A stretch of 64,000 nucleotides of DNA from Drosophila miranda (Eukaryota > Arthropoda > Insecta > Diptera > Drosophilidae), in contig NW_022881603.1 in assembly GCF_003369915.1 (NCBI RefSeq), forward strand, positions 38,920,624 through 38,984,623, written 5' to 3'. The position numbers and the translations under genes were made by a program. Position 1 is the stretch's first letter. The number at the start of each line of letters is the position of its first letter. Positions 21,018-32,618 of the stretch are shown here, piece after piece. The notes beneath the pieces were generated by a model, which saw only the letters and a list, made by a program, of their open reading frames with translations, was not told the DNA's origin and ran no database searches.

Positions 21018-22554
21018 TGTTGGATGTTTTGAGAACCAACTGCCATCCCTTGGGCAATCTGACGCCTATCTAGTTCTGCGTTGGAAGCATTGACAAATTC
21101 TCTAATTTCCTTAATAAATTTATTTGCTAAAGAATCCCCTTTAATGATGTTGTTTGGATCAATCAGGAACGCTGTGAGTTTGGCTCCTAGTGCGTTTAGC
21201 TTATCCTGGGCCAGAGAAGATGCCACGGATGAAGATCTAACAAATTTCTCGCTCATTTGGACGCAGTCTGAGTTTATTGAGTTCTTCCACTCTGCCATGT
21301 TGGCTGCTGCCTTGGCCGCCTCTGCGTTCCGGGCGGCAACCATATTGGATTTGGTCACTTCCGCGAAAGAGGTGACAGAATGAATTTCCCTGGCGGACTC
21401 TAAGAGCGGTTAGATTGCCAACTGGGTCTAGGAAATTCCCCTTGATCCCTTAGGTTGGGGGAAGTTCTATCAAAAAGGATCGGATATCTAGCCTTGACCT
21501 CAGCTCTAGTTAGGTTTTCCAGTGTCATACACTTTTGAATGGCGTACGCTTTTTTCCTGGCCTCACACTGCGGGTGGGTGGCAGCATGTTCCCCCTTGCA
21601 GTTAGCACAGACCAGCCCTGAGCAGATAATATCTTTGCTGCGATCTTGTCCGCATTTGAAACATTTCGCTCCACTCTTGCAATGTTGCGCCAGATGGCCA
21701 AACCTAAAACACCTGAAACATTGAATAAGCTGAACAAAAGGTTTCACTTCTACTTTAGAATATAGAAAATTGATTTTGGTTGGTAACTGCTCTCCTCTGA
21801 ACCAGAGTTTCACCCTGCCAGTAGGTACACGTTCCCCCGATGCTCTATCCCTTCGCGTAATCCGAACTATCTCCTCAATTGGGATATCCGAGGTTACAAG
21901 CTCCGCTAGCTGTTCCTCCGAGTAGTGCACGGGGAACCCAAAAATTAACCCTGCTTTTTGGACGAAGTGCCTAAAGATTCGGGTTGAGTACCCTTGAGCA
22001 GCGAAAACACTCTTTTCCACTAGCCCGTTTGCATATTCCCGCCGACCCGCACACAATCTTGCACCTGCCATAGCCCATTCTAGCAACCTCCTCGATATCG
22101 CTAATGCCCTGTTTCAGCAGCAGATCGGATAGATCAAACTGGTTTATAGCAATTCTGGCATTATTCGCACTCATTTTGTCGATACAAACAATGTATGGGC
22201 CTTTATGCCCCTCATAATACTTGTTAACGATGATTTTGCGGTTACTTCCGTTTTTCGTACTCACGGAAGCCACCAAACCGCGTCAGTCTTCTCTCTCTCT
22301 TTCGTCGTAGAAATGTTTGATGTCATGCTTGTTGTCGTGTTCGTGGACATGTTTGTCGACACGTTCGTCGACAAGTTTGGTTTCTTGCACAGCAGTTTAG
22401 AAGCCAAAAGCTGCGGAGCCGTTTTTGCCGCCATCTTTACTCCTACCCGCATGGCGGATTTAGCTTCTCCTTCCCTTTTTTTCAGCGTTTCCATGCAAAT
22501 TTTAACTCCCGTCGCCTTCTCCGTGGCCATCCTTGTCTTTCCTATGCTTGCCAT
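21014..22554 (-). pseudogene. I/LOA-type ORF1 (gag-like, CCHC), frameshifted
   Basis: Gag-like RNA-binding protein of the LINE. The start is probably ATG 22554, followed by a Lys/Thr/Ser-rich N-terminal part. The frame shifts near 22270 and again near 22050. The central piece (22086-21400) contains the zinc-knuckle array CFRCFRFGHLAQHC, CFKCG and CANCKGEHAATHPQC. A final frame covers 21358-21014 and ends at the ORF2 overlap. It is degenerate and not expected to function. Confidence 0.75.
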
Positions 22555-22600
22555 GCTTCTCAGGGTCCAGACGGAGTTCCAAGAGCCGTTTTAAGAGTTA

Positions 22601-23815
22601 TTCCGGGACGCCATGCAGTAAATTCCAGGTTTTTCGACTTAATTGATTAAGCTTTGGGAATTTCTTCGCGCCGTCTTCGTAGGCGTGTGAGGCACCCCCA
22701 GAAGCTTCGGAAAAAGTCTTTTTGATTAAAACTATCAGCGAACGTCTTGAAATATGTTAATTTTTTCCTTCCGCAAACAATTTTAGGTACGCGCCATACC
22801 AGTGTTGAACAACGTTTTTTGCAACTTTTTGTTTACTATTATTTAATTGTCACTGCACCAGCTGATTTTTGTTTGTGTAAAGTCCAGGGCTGCACAGACT
22901 TTCAATAGGGTCACGACACCTTATTCCAACTGGGTGGCAGCGCTCTCAAAAAGATTTCGCCGATAAATGGCAAACGATAAACATATCCGAAAAGCCCGCT
23001 CTTTTTCTATTACAAAATAAAGTTGTATTTAAAGCACATAAACGTGTTCAAATATGTTTATGCAGATTTAGAAATTTGTTGGGCCATTGCGGTGTGTTGG
23101 CAATTATCATTGCGTTCTTCTTTGCCGGCGCATTCAACTTCAGAGGCCAGTTATATTATTATTGCGACTCTAGAATTATCCCACTGTGCGCACAACGCTG
23201 TGGAAAGTCGAAACCTATTCGGCCCATCGTACTTAACACCAAATCACTCATAAAGTAGGCCTTGATTTCGATCAAACTCAGGCCATTTTCGACCTACCGG
23301 AAAAATCCAGACAAAAATTCATTACGTTTTAGTTTGTCGTACGGATTGTTTCTTTTTTGTAAGAGCTCGTCGGAAAAAAGCATTTTGCTTTTGCCTTTTA
23401 AAAAAAAAGGGTATAAAGTTCGTAAAACGCGAAAGAACCGGTCGAAAAAAAAACGCGGAGAGAAATTCAAAATAAAAGGTATGCCGAAAAGTGTTTGAAG
23501 ATAGTGATAAAGTGCGCGAGAAGGCAGGGAAGAGAAAAAAAGATGGCGCTTGAAGTGAACCTAGACTGGAAATAAACCGTAGCTTTGTACATATTTCCAC
23601 TCCGCGGTGTAGAGCAGTGCAGGCAGTTTTTTGCAAACCGTCAGACATTCCGCAGCCAAAACGCTGCTCAGCGGTTCGCGATTTTATTTTTTTTTTTTTG
23701 AGAAAAAAATTTACTTTGTTTAGAAAATTTTAGTTTTGTGTTAAAACAGTACGCCTACTCGGTTGCTAATTTTATTTTTTCGAATTTCCTGGTGCTTCTC
23801 AGATATTTTTTCAAA
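22601..23815. other. LINE 5' flank, exu upstream region and 5' UTR
   Basis: I see no additional gene. The segment just before 23816 (T-rich, with several long A/T runs) is presumably exu leader and promoter. I cannot place the transcription start. A uORF-like frame from 23738 reads in frame into exu and is not needed to explain the gene. Confidence 0.5.
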
Positions 23816-25420
23816 ATGGTTGCCGAAATTTCTGAAGATTGTGTTACCATTGCCGCGGCCGATCAGTGCGTGGACATGAAGGATGAGCTGCCGGCAGGGA
23901 ACTACATCCTGGTTGGTGTTGATGTAGACACCACTGGACGACGTCTGATTGATGAGGTTGGTATTGTGTCGGAAGGGGCTTTGACCCTCTGGGTCGGACC
24001 TAACCTAACTTTCCTCTACGTCTCCCCTTTGCCCATTTTTCAGATTGTCCAGTTGGCTGCCTACACTCCAAAGGACAACTTCCAGCAGTACATCATGCCG
24101 TATATGAATCTGAATCCAGCCGCTCGTCAGCGTCATCAAATTCGTGTGATTTCGATCGGCTTTTATCGCATGCTGAAGTCGATGCAGACCTACAAGGTAC
24201 ATTCATACCTACACTCCCGTTATGTCCGCTAATTCTAGCTTTTTTCTCAGATTATCAAGTCTAAATCGGAGGTTGCTGCCCTCATGGACTTTCTCAACTG
24301 GCTTGAGATGCTGGTCGCCAAACAGCCCAGCATTGATGGCATCGTTATGATCTATCACGAGGAGCGTAAATTCATACCCTACATGGTATTGGAGGCGCTC
24401 AAGAAGTACGGTCTGATTGAAAGATTCAATCGGACGGTGAAGTCTTTTGTCAACACTATCAATATGGCCAAGGCCTCTCTTGGCGATGCTAATATCAAGA
24501 ACTGTGGTCTACGCAAGCTTTCGTTGCTCTTGGCCAAGTCGAATGATGCCAACAAGGAGAATGAACCTGAGAATGTCAACAGAAACGGCAGCAGCAACGA
24601 TAAGTGCCACAAGAATGGAATGAATCAGGAGCATTACTTTTTCGAGGGGAGTGCCAATGTGCGGGCCAAGATGATCTACGAAGTGGCCCTGCAGTTGACC
24701 AACTCTGACCGCACATCCGAGCCAGAGTCTTCGGAGGCATTGGTTAACCTGTTCAATGCCGTGAAACCATTCGCCAAACTTCTCAGCTCGGACGTCATGG
24801 AGCTGCAAACCCAGAACGAGAACATGGGCCGCCAAAACTCGTTCCGTCCAGTATTCTTGAACTATTTCCGCACCACTCTGTACCATCGTGTTCGTGCTGT
24901 AAAGTTCCGCATCGTGCTGGCTGAAAATGGCTTTACTTTGGAGTCTCTAAAAGCCATTTGGACCGAGAAGCGCAAGGAGGGTTTGGAACTGGCTCTGACC
25001 GATATTGATACCCTGAAGACCGAGGAAAAGACCGAGCTGGTGGAGCTTCTGGACAGCTTCTTCGACCCAAGCAAGGCGACTATCAAGCCGAGTTTCAAGC
25101 CCAATGGCAATGGCCCTCGTCGTCGCGTTCGGGCCAACGGTGCAGCATCATCGAAGAATGGAGCCATTAGCTCCCGTTCTACCAGCACTGAATTCGGTGC
25201 TGGTGGCGACAAGTCCCAGAGCGACGGACTCAGTGCCCCAGTGCCGGACTCCTCCACCAAGTCGCCCTCGCCCGGCAAGACTGGCGGACGTCCTCATCGC
25301 AAACGCAACACTCGCCACAGCTTTGGCAGTGCTAAGGGACCCAAGAAGGCTGAGACACTGAACACAGCGGCCCCGGAATCATTACCACCACAGTCGCCAG
25401 TGGCGACAGTGGCCAACTAA
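23816..25420 (+). CDS. exu: exuperantia, maternal RNA-localisation protein
   Basis: Exuperantia binds and helps localise bicoid mRNA in the oocyte and is also needed in spermatogenesis. CDS join(23816-23956, 24044-24196, 24251-25420), 1,464 nt, 487 residues. Both introns are short with GT/AG ends. The start is the ATG followed by VAEISEDC. The N-terminal half is the exonuclease-like fold (LPAGNYILVGVDVDTTGRR, then QLAAYTPKDNFQQYIMPYMN and RHQIRVISIGFYRMLKSMQ). The SAM-like region follows in the middle (RQNSFRPVFLNYFRTTLYHR), and the tail is basic and Ser/Pro-rich (STEFGAGGDKSQS). In known Exu structures the exonuclease-like domain lacks catalytic residues and serves RNA binding. No stop, frameshift or insertion is visible. 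Obscura-group flies have more than one exu gene; I cannot say which this is. Confidence 0.95.
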
Positions 25421-26547
25421 AGCTCCCAGGAGAGGGGCTACAGTGCAAGTAATTAAGTTTTTATTTTTGTTTTTTTTTTTGCCTAACTTTGCGCTAGTAG
25501 TGCTTTGGTAGAATATTATTATATAGTGCATTAGCAAAGCTATCCCAAGTCGAGAAAACCTTATCGGGTACGTTGTAGATTGTTGATTAATTTTATGAAT
25601 TGCCCATGCTTGTATTATACCATTGGATTTGTACATAAAGAAAGAGAATGAATCGAAACGTGATCTTTCAGCAGTAGCGTAGCTGCCAGTGCTTACTCTT
25701 ATTCCACTATTCTACCAAACGAATTCTTATGAAAATATCAAAATTGTAGCCACCAATGAAACGGACACTAAAACCCCATTGAATAGAAGATAAGGACGAA
25801 GTATGGAAAAATTATGACACTACGAACTTTTCCCTTTGCAAGACCAACAGATTAGAAACAATGTCAAAATTTAAGTGTAAACACACATCACAACGAGGCC
25901 CGTGAAGACTAAGAATTGAATGTTGTACAAAACACTCGCGGCTGGAGCTTGCTGTCGAGAAGTGCTTAATCGAGACGTTTTAAAACAATTATTGTAACTT
26001 GGATGTGCGCCCAAAGCGAAGTGCTGTGCCCACGCTACCCCACACGAAATATCGACACATTGGTGCGTACAAATCGTTGCGTTTAGACATAGTTTTCCAA
26101 AAAATACGATGTACAACTACTGTCGGAGGGCTATTGGAAAAATATGATCCCAATAAACGCCTCGATTAAAATTTTGCATTGGGCAGGTTGACGAAAGCAC
26201 ACTAATAGTTAAGGAACCCCTATCAGGTCCCTGGCCCAATGTTTAAAATTCCACTTGAAAGCTTAAGTACACACAAAAAAAACCACACTCACACATGCCC
26301 TACTGCAAACACACACATAATCAAATCAACTAAGAATGAAGAAAAAGAAGGAAGCTTCAAGCTCAAATCACCTGCTCAAACATGTCAAAATATTTCAAGG
26401 TGTATTTCATTTTTCCAAAGAAATGTATGAATAAACGATTAATTATAGTGTAACGAAAGAACCATATGATTCGCTGGCGATCGTTGCATTTATTTCCGTT
26501 TGCTAGTGTTCAGTTCCTCTTGGTATTTATTTTTGTGAAGGTTTTAA
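25421..26547. other. exu 3' UTR and intergenic spacer
   Basis: Contains the exu 3' UTR. An aataaac at 26152-26158 is a candidate poly(A) signal. From about 26450 the sequence should be the promoter and leader of the fem-1 homologue. No other gene seen. Confidence 0.6.
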
Positions 26548-26919
26548 ATGGAAGTCGATCCGGAAGAGCTTCAGGAGGAGAATACATCGTTCTACAATGG
26601 CTATCCACTTGACTTTGAGTACTTTAACATGGCCCACGGCATGCTGCGCGAAAAGTTCCCTCATGAGGAACACTTCAAGCTACAGCAGCTGAACACTCTT
26701 TACCTGGCCGCCCGGAGCAGCCAGATGATGAGATTCGTGGATGCTCTCAACACCGCCAACAGCAAGGCGGTGCAGACATACCTGGTCAATACAGTGAGTA
26801 CCGTACCCTATGGTGTGGCAGGTGCAGCAGTGTTTTTATTTATTTATTTATTTATTTATTAAATTAACAAATTATCTGTTAATAATGGTACTTAGTTACT
26901 AAAGGCAGAAAAAGATAAG

Positions 26920-29757
26920 TTAAAAGTTAGCTAAATTTAAATGATTATAAATATTGCATGCAATTAGTTTAAGAGACAGTTCAGGGGATAGGGTTAGACA
27001 GAGGGAGTTATAATTATGGCATAAAACCCTAAAAGGTTCATGATCAGCATAATTAGACCTACATATGGGTAGACGGATAGGCCTAAAAGTACGGGTAGGT
27101 CTGGATGGAACGGCCAAGTCAATCTGACCCAAGAGAGTTTGGGAGTCAACAGTCCCAAGAAGGAGCTTGTGCACGAACATTACGCCATTGCATATTCTGC
27201 GATGGTGCAACGACGGCAGGTCAATAAGATTTAGCCTAGACCGGTAGGGTGGCAAGATTCTACCCGAGTCCCAGTTAAAGTTCCGAAGGGCAAAAATTAA
27301 AAATTGCTTTTGCACGGATTCAATAACAGCCTGCTGCTCTTTATACTGCGGGCTCCACACACAAGAACAATACTCCAATATAGGACGTACTAACGAGATG
27401 TACAATTGTTTCGTAACGTACGGGTCGTCAAACTCCTTGGACCAACGCTTGATGAACGCTAAAACACCCTTAGCTTTATTTACAGTTGCAGCTATATGGG
27501 TGTTGAAACACATCTTATGATCAAAAAGGACTCCGAGGTCATTTGAACTCGAAATTCGCTCAAGGACATGATTTCCTAGAACATATGAGACAAAATGAGG
27601 AGCGCGACGGTAAAATGTCATAAGTTTGCATTTGGAAAGGTTCAGAAAAAGAAGATTAGTTGAACACCACAATAGTAGTTCACTTAGATCAAGTTGAAGG
27701 CGTGTGTGCAAATACCAATCAGAGTAAGAAAGACAGATTTTGACATCATCAGCATACATTAGTGTAGTAGAGTATGTTATAACTTGAGGAAGGTCGTTCA
27801 CAAATAAAATAAACAGAAGCGGGCCCAGATGACTTCCCTGTGGCACACCTGAAGTAACATTAACAGTATTTGACAACACGTTAGAAAACAAAACACGTTG
27901 AGTACGGTTAGAGAGATAGGACAAAATCCAATCTAGAAGATTCGTTGGGAACCCTAATAAGGAGAGCTTTTGAATAAGCAGAGCATGGTTCACAGAATCG
28001 AATGCCTTGCTGAAGTCCGTAAAAACTACATCCGTCTGCAAACCAATTTGAAAACCACGGTGGATTAGGTTAGAAAACTCAAGAAGGTTAGTCGATGTTG
28101 AACGATGTCTGAAAAAACCGTGTTGCGACGGAGATATCAAGCTGCAACAAAGATGTTGCAGTTGCCGGGTGACCAGGAACTCAAGAAGCTTCGGGATGGC
28201 GGAAAGCTTTGCGATACCACGATAGTTTTCAATGTTTGATCTTGAACCTTTTTTGTGAAGCGGAATGATGTAGGACTCATTCCAAATTACTGGGAGACAA
28301 GACTGTTCCAAGGAGAGGTTGAAGAGAAAGGTCAAGGGCTTGCAAAGGGACTGGGCACAGTGTTTTAAGATGCAACTTGGTACCTTATCTGGACCCGCAG
28401 AAAACGATATGTCCATAGATGACAAACCTTCAAGAACAACGCTTTCCTCGAAAAAGGGCAGAAAAATACTGTTAGCTTGAGGTAGCTGGTACGGATACGG
28501 AGTGGATGCGTTGTAAATATGAGACGAGTACGTTGTTTGGAAAAAGTTAGCGAATAAATTTGCAATACCAACAGCAGAAGCTTCTGTTTTGTTCTGGTAA
28601 TGAAGGGACGGAGGAAAAACGTTTGACTTGCGCTTAGAATTAACGAACGAATAGAATTTTTTAGGATCACTACGAAAATTACTACTACATTGTGAAAGGT
28701 AATGATTATAACACTGACTATTGACGGCAAGGAACAGAGAGCGAGCGGAGGAGTATAGAGCTAAGGCCAACGTGGAGCCCGACTTCTGGTACTTTTTATA
28801 GAGCCGGGATTTATTATTTTTTAAGTATGACAAATACTTGGAGAACCAGGGAGGCTTGGACGATACAGGTACAGTGATATCTGGAACAAACGTATTAAGG
28901 GCGGAGTAAATAGAACTATAAAACGAGTTAACAGTTGCATCTATGTTCGGTAATGAATAAAGAAACGACCAATCAACACGCGAGAGATGTAGATCTAAAT
29001 CAATAAAGTTTGTTTTGCGAAAACACTTTATGTGACAAGGAGCCATGGAACTGTCAGCACCTCCAGATTGTGTACACTCCAGTGATATCAACAAAGTTGG
29101 ATGGTAAGGATCTTCAGGGAGAGATATTGGGCTTGCTCTAGATACAGTAGTAAGAGAACCATCGTTAACAAAAACGAGGTCAAGAAGTCTGTCCCTAATG
29201 TTTTTAACGGCATTAATTTGGACAAGGGAAATATCCGTTAGCCCATTGATAAAGTCATTATGGCAATTGGGAAACAACAGGTTAGCGTCATTACAAGGCA
29301 GCCAAGAAAGAAATGGGAGGTTAAAGTCCCCCATGACAATAATTCGATCATTGCACCCTAATGTAGAAACAACATTATTAATTGCTGAAAGGTGGTGTAA
29401 GTAAAGCTCAGCATCAGACCTGGGAGGAATGTAAGAGCAGGTTAAATAGAAAAATGCGGAGCCAACACGAACTTTGACTGCAACAAATTCAATTCCATGA
29501 ATGTTATTGAATGGGAATAACTCAGATGAGAAAACAGATTTAACTGCAATCAGAACCCCACCTGCAAAAGATGGGCGGTCCATTCTATAAATAGTGTAAC
29601 TATCAATGAAAATTTCGTGATCATTGACAGAGGAGTTAAGCCAGGTTTCGGTAAACGCGATGGCATCGAAATCAAAGGACGCGCTATTAGTATGAATTTG
29701 ACGCAACTTTCCCAGCAAACTGCGAACGTTCTGATAGTGCATGGAAAAATAGTACAT
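26920..29757 (-). CDS. CR1-A ORF2, endonuclease and reverse transcriptase
   Basis: Complete 945-residue polyprotein for target-primed reverse transcription. The N-terminal APE endonuclease begins YQNVRSLLGKLRQIH, with AIAFTETWLN carrying the catalytic Glu and IIVMGDFNLPFLSW the Asp/Asn pair. Reverse transcriptase follows with YIIPLHKKGSRSNIENYRGI, VVFTDFSKAFDSVNHAL, SGVPQGSHLGPLLFILF and the active-site LMYADDVKICL. There is no RNase H domain, as usual for CR1. Its start overlaps the ORF1 stop by one base (TAATG), which suggests termination-reinitiation. The frame is entirely open and could be functional. Confidence 0.92.
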   Translation of the reverse strand: MYYFSMHYQNVRSLLGKLRQIHTNSASFDFDAIAFTETWLNSSVNDHEIFIDSYTIYRMDRPSFAGGVLIAVKSVFSSELFPFNNIHGIEFVAVKVRVGSAFFYLTCSYIPPRSDAELYLHHLSAINNVVSTLGCNDRIIVMGDFNLPFLSWLPCNDANLLFPNCHNDFINGLTDISLVQINAVKNIRDRLLDLVFVNDGSLTTVSRASPISLPEDPYHPTLLISLECTQSGGADSSMAPCHIKCFRKTNFIDLDLHLSRVDWSFLYSLPNIDATVNSFYSSIYSALNTFVPDITVPVSSKPPWFSKYLSYLKNNKSRLYKKYQKSGSTLALALYSSARSLFLAVNSQCYNHYLSQCSSNFRSDPKKFYSFVNSKRKSNVFPPSLHYQNKTEASAVGIANLFANFFQTTYSSHIYNASTPYPYQLPQANSIFLPFFEESVVLEGLSSMDISFSAGPDKVPSCILKHCAQSLCKPLTFLFNLSLEQSCLPVIWNESYIIPLHKKGSRSNIENYRGIAKLSAIPKLLEFLVTRQLQHLCCSLISPSQHGFFRHRSTSTNLLEFSNLIHRGFQIGLQTDVVFTDFSKAFDSVNHALLIQKLSLLGFPTNLLDWILSYLSNRTQRVLFSNVLSNTVNVTSGVPQGSHLGPLLFILFVNDLPQVITYSTTLMYADDVKICLSYSDWYLHTRLQLDLSELLLWCSTNLLFLNLSKCKLMTFYRRAPHFVSYVLGNHVLERISSSNDLGVLFDHKMCFNTHIAATVNKAKGVLAFIKRWSKEFDDPYVTKQLYISLVRPILEYCSCVWSPQYKEQQAVIESVQKQFLIFALRNFNWDSGRILPPYRSRLNLIDLPSLHHRRICNGVMFVHKLLLGTVDSQTLLGQIDLAVPSRPTRTFRPIRLPICRSNYADHEPFRVLCHNYNSLCLTLSPELSLKLIACNIYNHLNLANF

Positions 29758-30917
29758 TAGTTTTTTGGAGCATGTTCGGTAATTCTTGGATTCGAGTTCG
29801 AATCTTTGAGAAGGAACTCATGCACAATTGTATGCTCAGGCCATATTGACGGTTCTAGAGAACAGGATAGTAAAGAATCAGGGAGAAGAATTTTAAATGA
29901 TGATATGTTGCGCTTATGTTTAAATGAAAATTTAGTCACAACTATATCAACAGGCGAAGTGTTAAGTTTAGTGGCAAGATGTTGTTTAACATCCTCCGTT
30001 GTAGCCTCAGGAATAAGACGAGAAACAAATATTGCTTTCCGAGGGACCACTGCTTTAAGTTGAAGTCCCGAGCGAGATCGAGATGGTGGAGCCACACCTA
30101 AAAGAGATCTCGGTACAAGGGCAGAGGAATTGGCAGCAATGGCTGTAGCAGGAATTGGAGTAGGAATTGCAGCAGGAATTGGAGCAGGAATTGGAGCAGG
30201 AATTGGCAAGACGTCGTCAGCAACCAGCACACCCGCACTAGGAGCACTCACCGCGTCAGAAGTGACGGCCACAGAAACTGCAGGGATGGGATTGATGCTG
30301 TTGGGGAGTTGGGTGCTCGAAGGAAGCACATTGCTCGGTGTAAAGAACTCCGGAGCCACCGTTGGCGGATTTACAGACAACGGCGTGGCATGCCTACACG
30401 GAAATGCTTCCGATGGATGAAGGTGGGAGGCAGGCGTACCAATCGGATTAGGTTGCAAGAGATTGGTATCATTATGCGGAATTTTCCGTCTAGGCGATTC
30501 GCTCAAGAGTTTGAGCCCAAGAAACTGTGATTCAAGGGCAAGAAATTTCTCGTTGAGAGCCACAAATTGTATCAGAACATCCAGAAACCCAGTTCGAGTC
30601 TGTCTCATAAATGTGCGCATTTCGGCCTCAATCTCCCGACAAGCCAGACATGACCAAGACAGGCCCATGCGTTTCGAGATCAGATCATTCAGCCGGCCAA
30701 AATTTCCACCACCAGCACATTTTATGTGGGCAAAATTGTCGCACAGCCAGCAGCTAAGAAATGAATCACCAATGATAACACCACCGAATTCACATTTCTT
30801 TGCACTACAAACGATTGCCATTATTGACAGCAGTAGAATCACTGTGCACGAATAATAAGAGAACGGAGTGAGATCGCAGGTAAAGTAGGAGAGCAGACAG
30901 CAGAGCGAGCCAGACAA
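29757..30917 (-). CDS. CR1-A ORF1 protein with PHD-like zinc finger
   Basis: Nucleic-acid-binding partner protein of the LINE. The open frame begins at 30917, but the likely start is the methionine at 30821 (MAIVCSAKKC), which directly precedes the zinc finger; the residues before it look like untranslated leader. Cys/His positions in CSAKKC, CWLCDNFAHIKC and WSCLAC fit a PHD/esterase-type finger known from CR1 ORF1 proteins. It is followed by a coiled region and a Pro/Ala-rich segment with PIPAPIPA repeats coded by a 12-bp minisatellite (about 30145-30207). The C-terminal part (KAIFVSRLIPEATTEDVKQH) resembles an RNA-binding fold seen in related ORF1 proteins. The frame ends in TAA overlapping the ATG of ORF2. 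Confidence 0.85.
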   Translation of the reverse strand: MSGSLCCLLSYFTCDLTPFSYYSCTVILLLSIMAIVCSAKKCEFGGVIIGDSFLSCWLCDNFAHIKCAGGGNFGRLNDLISKRMGLSWSCLACREIEAEMRTFMRQTRTGFLDVLIQFVALNEKFLALESQFLGLKLLSESPRRKIPHNDTNLLQPNPIGTPASHLHPSEAFPCRHATPLSVNPPTVAPEFFTPSNVLPSSTQLPNSINPIPAVSVAVTSDAVSAPSAGVLVADDVLPIPAPIPAPIPAAIPTPIPATAIAANSSALVPRSLLGVAPPSRSRSGLQLKAVVPRKAIFVSRLIPEATTEDVKQHLATKLNTSPVDIVVTKFSFKHKRNISSFKILLPDSLLSCSLEPSIWPEHTIVHEFLLKDSNSNPRITEHAPKN

Positions 30918-30930
30918 TCAGCTGCAGCGG

Positions 30931-32618
30931 CAATAATTCAAAGCAGATGCTCCAACGAAGTGCAGAAAACGAGCGGTAAACTCACCAAAGCAGAGACACA
31001 AAAGAAAAGGCATGGAAACGAGCTGCGCGCTGCCTGTGTTTACTACTGCGTCATTAATGAAAATCATTGCTATATGTATACGTATTTGGTTTATATGTAA
31101 ACTTGATGTCTGCTGCCGCATAAAGCGCATTTTATACGATCCATTGCTGGTTTTTGGGTATTTACTTGGTTTGTCATTGTGTATGGGAAAGTGTGAGAGA
31201 GAAAGAACGGGAATGAGAAAAGCTCTATATGCTCTTTCCAATATACAGTAGGCACTCGATAAATAGGAAAAAGTAAACTTTGTTTCGCTTCCAAAGTTAT
31301 AATGTACCATCCACAGATATACATACATATACAAATCTTTATTAAAAAAAAACATTTGTGTAGCATATGCCTTGCTTAATGGACATTCACCGTACTCGTT
31401 TATAACTTTAATTCCTGCCAAAAAGACAAGTAAACAGAAATTCTGTTAATTTGCAAACTTAATGATCGATTCGCGCACACTAAACTCTATTTAAGGCCTG
31501 CACAGTCACTGTCACATTGAAATATCTGATGGAAACAGGCACTCGAAAAACCATCTTTGACCAATTACTCATGGCTGGGTGTAGGGGGGTGCGGACAAGG
31601 GACCACTCGGTACCTCTCTGGACACGAATTTGGCCTGGCGCCAAATCGAATAATTTTCGGTTTCCTGAAATGTGCGTTTATTAATTTGTTTACTAACCAA
31701 ATTTTGTGCACACCTCTTGGCAGGAGAGAGGGGATCTGATCGGGAGATTGGCTCTGCTGCGCCGTAATCTAATCGAACACAAATCCAATCCCATAAATAA
31801 TGCAACGTAGGTCTAATCTTTATGGAGTCTGAAATACGGTTGAATTTTGCGTTCAAAAGTCGAATTTATGCAGCGGCTTACTCTTCCTCTTTTTCGATGA
31901 TTGTGGTATGCAGGGAAACAGCTGCGGGCGGTAAACAAACCCCTGGATGGTATGCAAGGACCTCTCTCCGGGAACAGCTGTTTGGGCCGAGGGCTCGTGC
32001 GCAGGCGGTCGGCTCTCTCCCTTTTGATTCAACCCCCAAAGACCAATGGGTCTGGCCCTGAGCCTTCCCTTTACGAGTGTATCTTTCATATGCTAACTTA
32101 GGGTTGGGAATCGAGAGCTCGTTTCACTGGCGAAGTTTTATCGAATTTTTTCGGCGTTCGTCCGGCCTAGCAGGACCTTCAATGCCTCGGCAGCTGCCTG
32201 TTAAAAATTAGATTCCAGGCCATGAACGCGGAGCTGTATCGGTAATAGATTTCCTCCTCCATCGCTTGGGGCTGAGCTCACAAACATCACTCTCTATAAC
32301 ATTGTTGCAGCACACGGAAACGCTGGTACGAGTCCGCCTGGCCAGGACCGAGCTTCTGGCGTGGAGCTAACGACAGTGCCGACCCCCGCAGCTAGCAGTT
32401 TCTTGACCCAAATGCTCTCTAAATGCAAGGCCAATACGCAATTGTCATCGGCGAATCGCCTTGTGCTTGGACTTTGGCCAGCCTGGATGCTATTTTCCCT
32501 GCATTCATATGGCGCTGGCTTGTAATTTTTACAGCCCTTGAGAGCTGCCTGCTACGAAGGTAGTGCTACGAACTAGTGCTTCTCTGAGCTTTATTCATAT
32601 ATTTCCATCCCATTTTAG
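30931..32618. other. Remainder of fem-1 intron 1; expected exon missing
   Basis: I searched this stretch for the ankyrin exon that should lie between exon 1 and 32619 and did not find it on either strand. No other gene or repeat end was recognised. Confidence 0.55.

Larger units (their letters stand above)
17877..22600 (-). mobile_element. I/LOA-type non-LTR retrotransposon with RNase H, decayed
   Basis: The 3' end is a T-run on the + strand (17877-17896), that is a poly(A) tail on the minus strand. Going 5', the element carries RNase H, reverse transcriptase, endonuclease, and an ORF1 with CCHC zinc knuckles. The RNase H domain and gag-like ORF1 place it in the I/LOA-like group; Bilbo of D. 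subobscura and TRIM of D. miranda are obscura-group members of LOA. Several frameshifts in both ORFs show it is dead. Its 5' boundary lies somewhere in 22560-22870 and I could not fix it. It lies between galla-1 and exu. Confidence 0.8.
26832..30930 (-). mobile_element. CR1-clade LINE, family A, near full length
   Basis: Inserted in antisense orientation in intron 1 of the fem-1 homologue, 38 bp after its donor site. The 3' end on the left is (TTTA)n. It has two intact ORFs that meet as TAATG at 29757-29761, and a 5' region beyond 30917 whose end I cannot define. Its 3' 2.6 kb are nearly identical to 8071-10707. Intact ORFs and near-identical copies show recent activity. I see no clear target duplication. 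Confidence 0.9.

Noticed and set aside
23738..23815. Upstream in-frame start for exu
   Set aside because: The upstream residues are hydrophobic filler from the A/T-rich leader. The family starts at MVA, as chosen at 23816.
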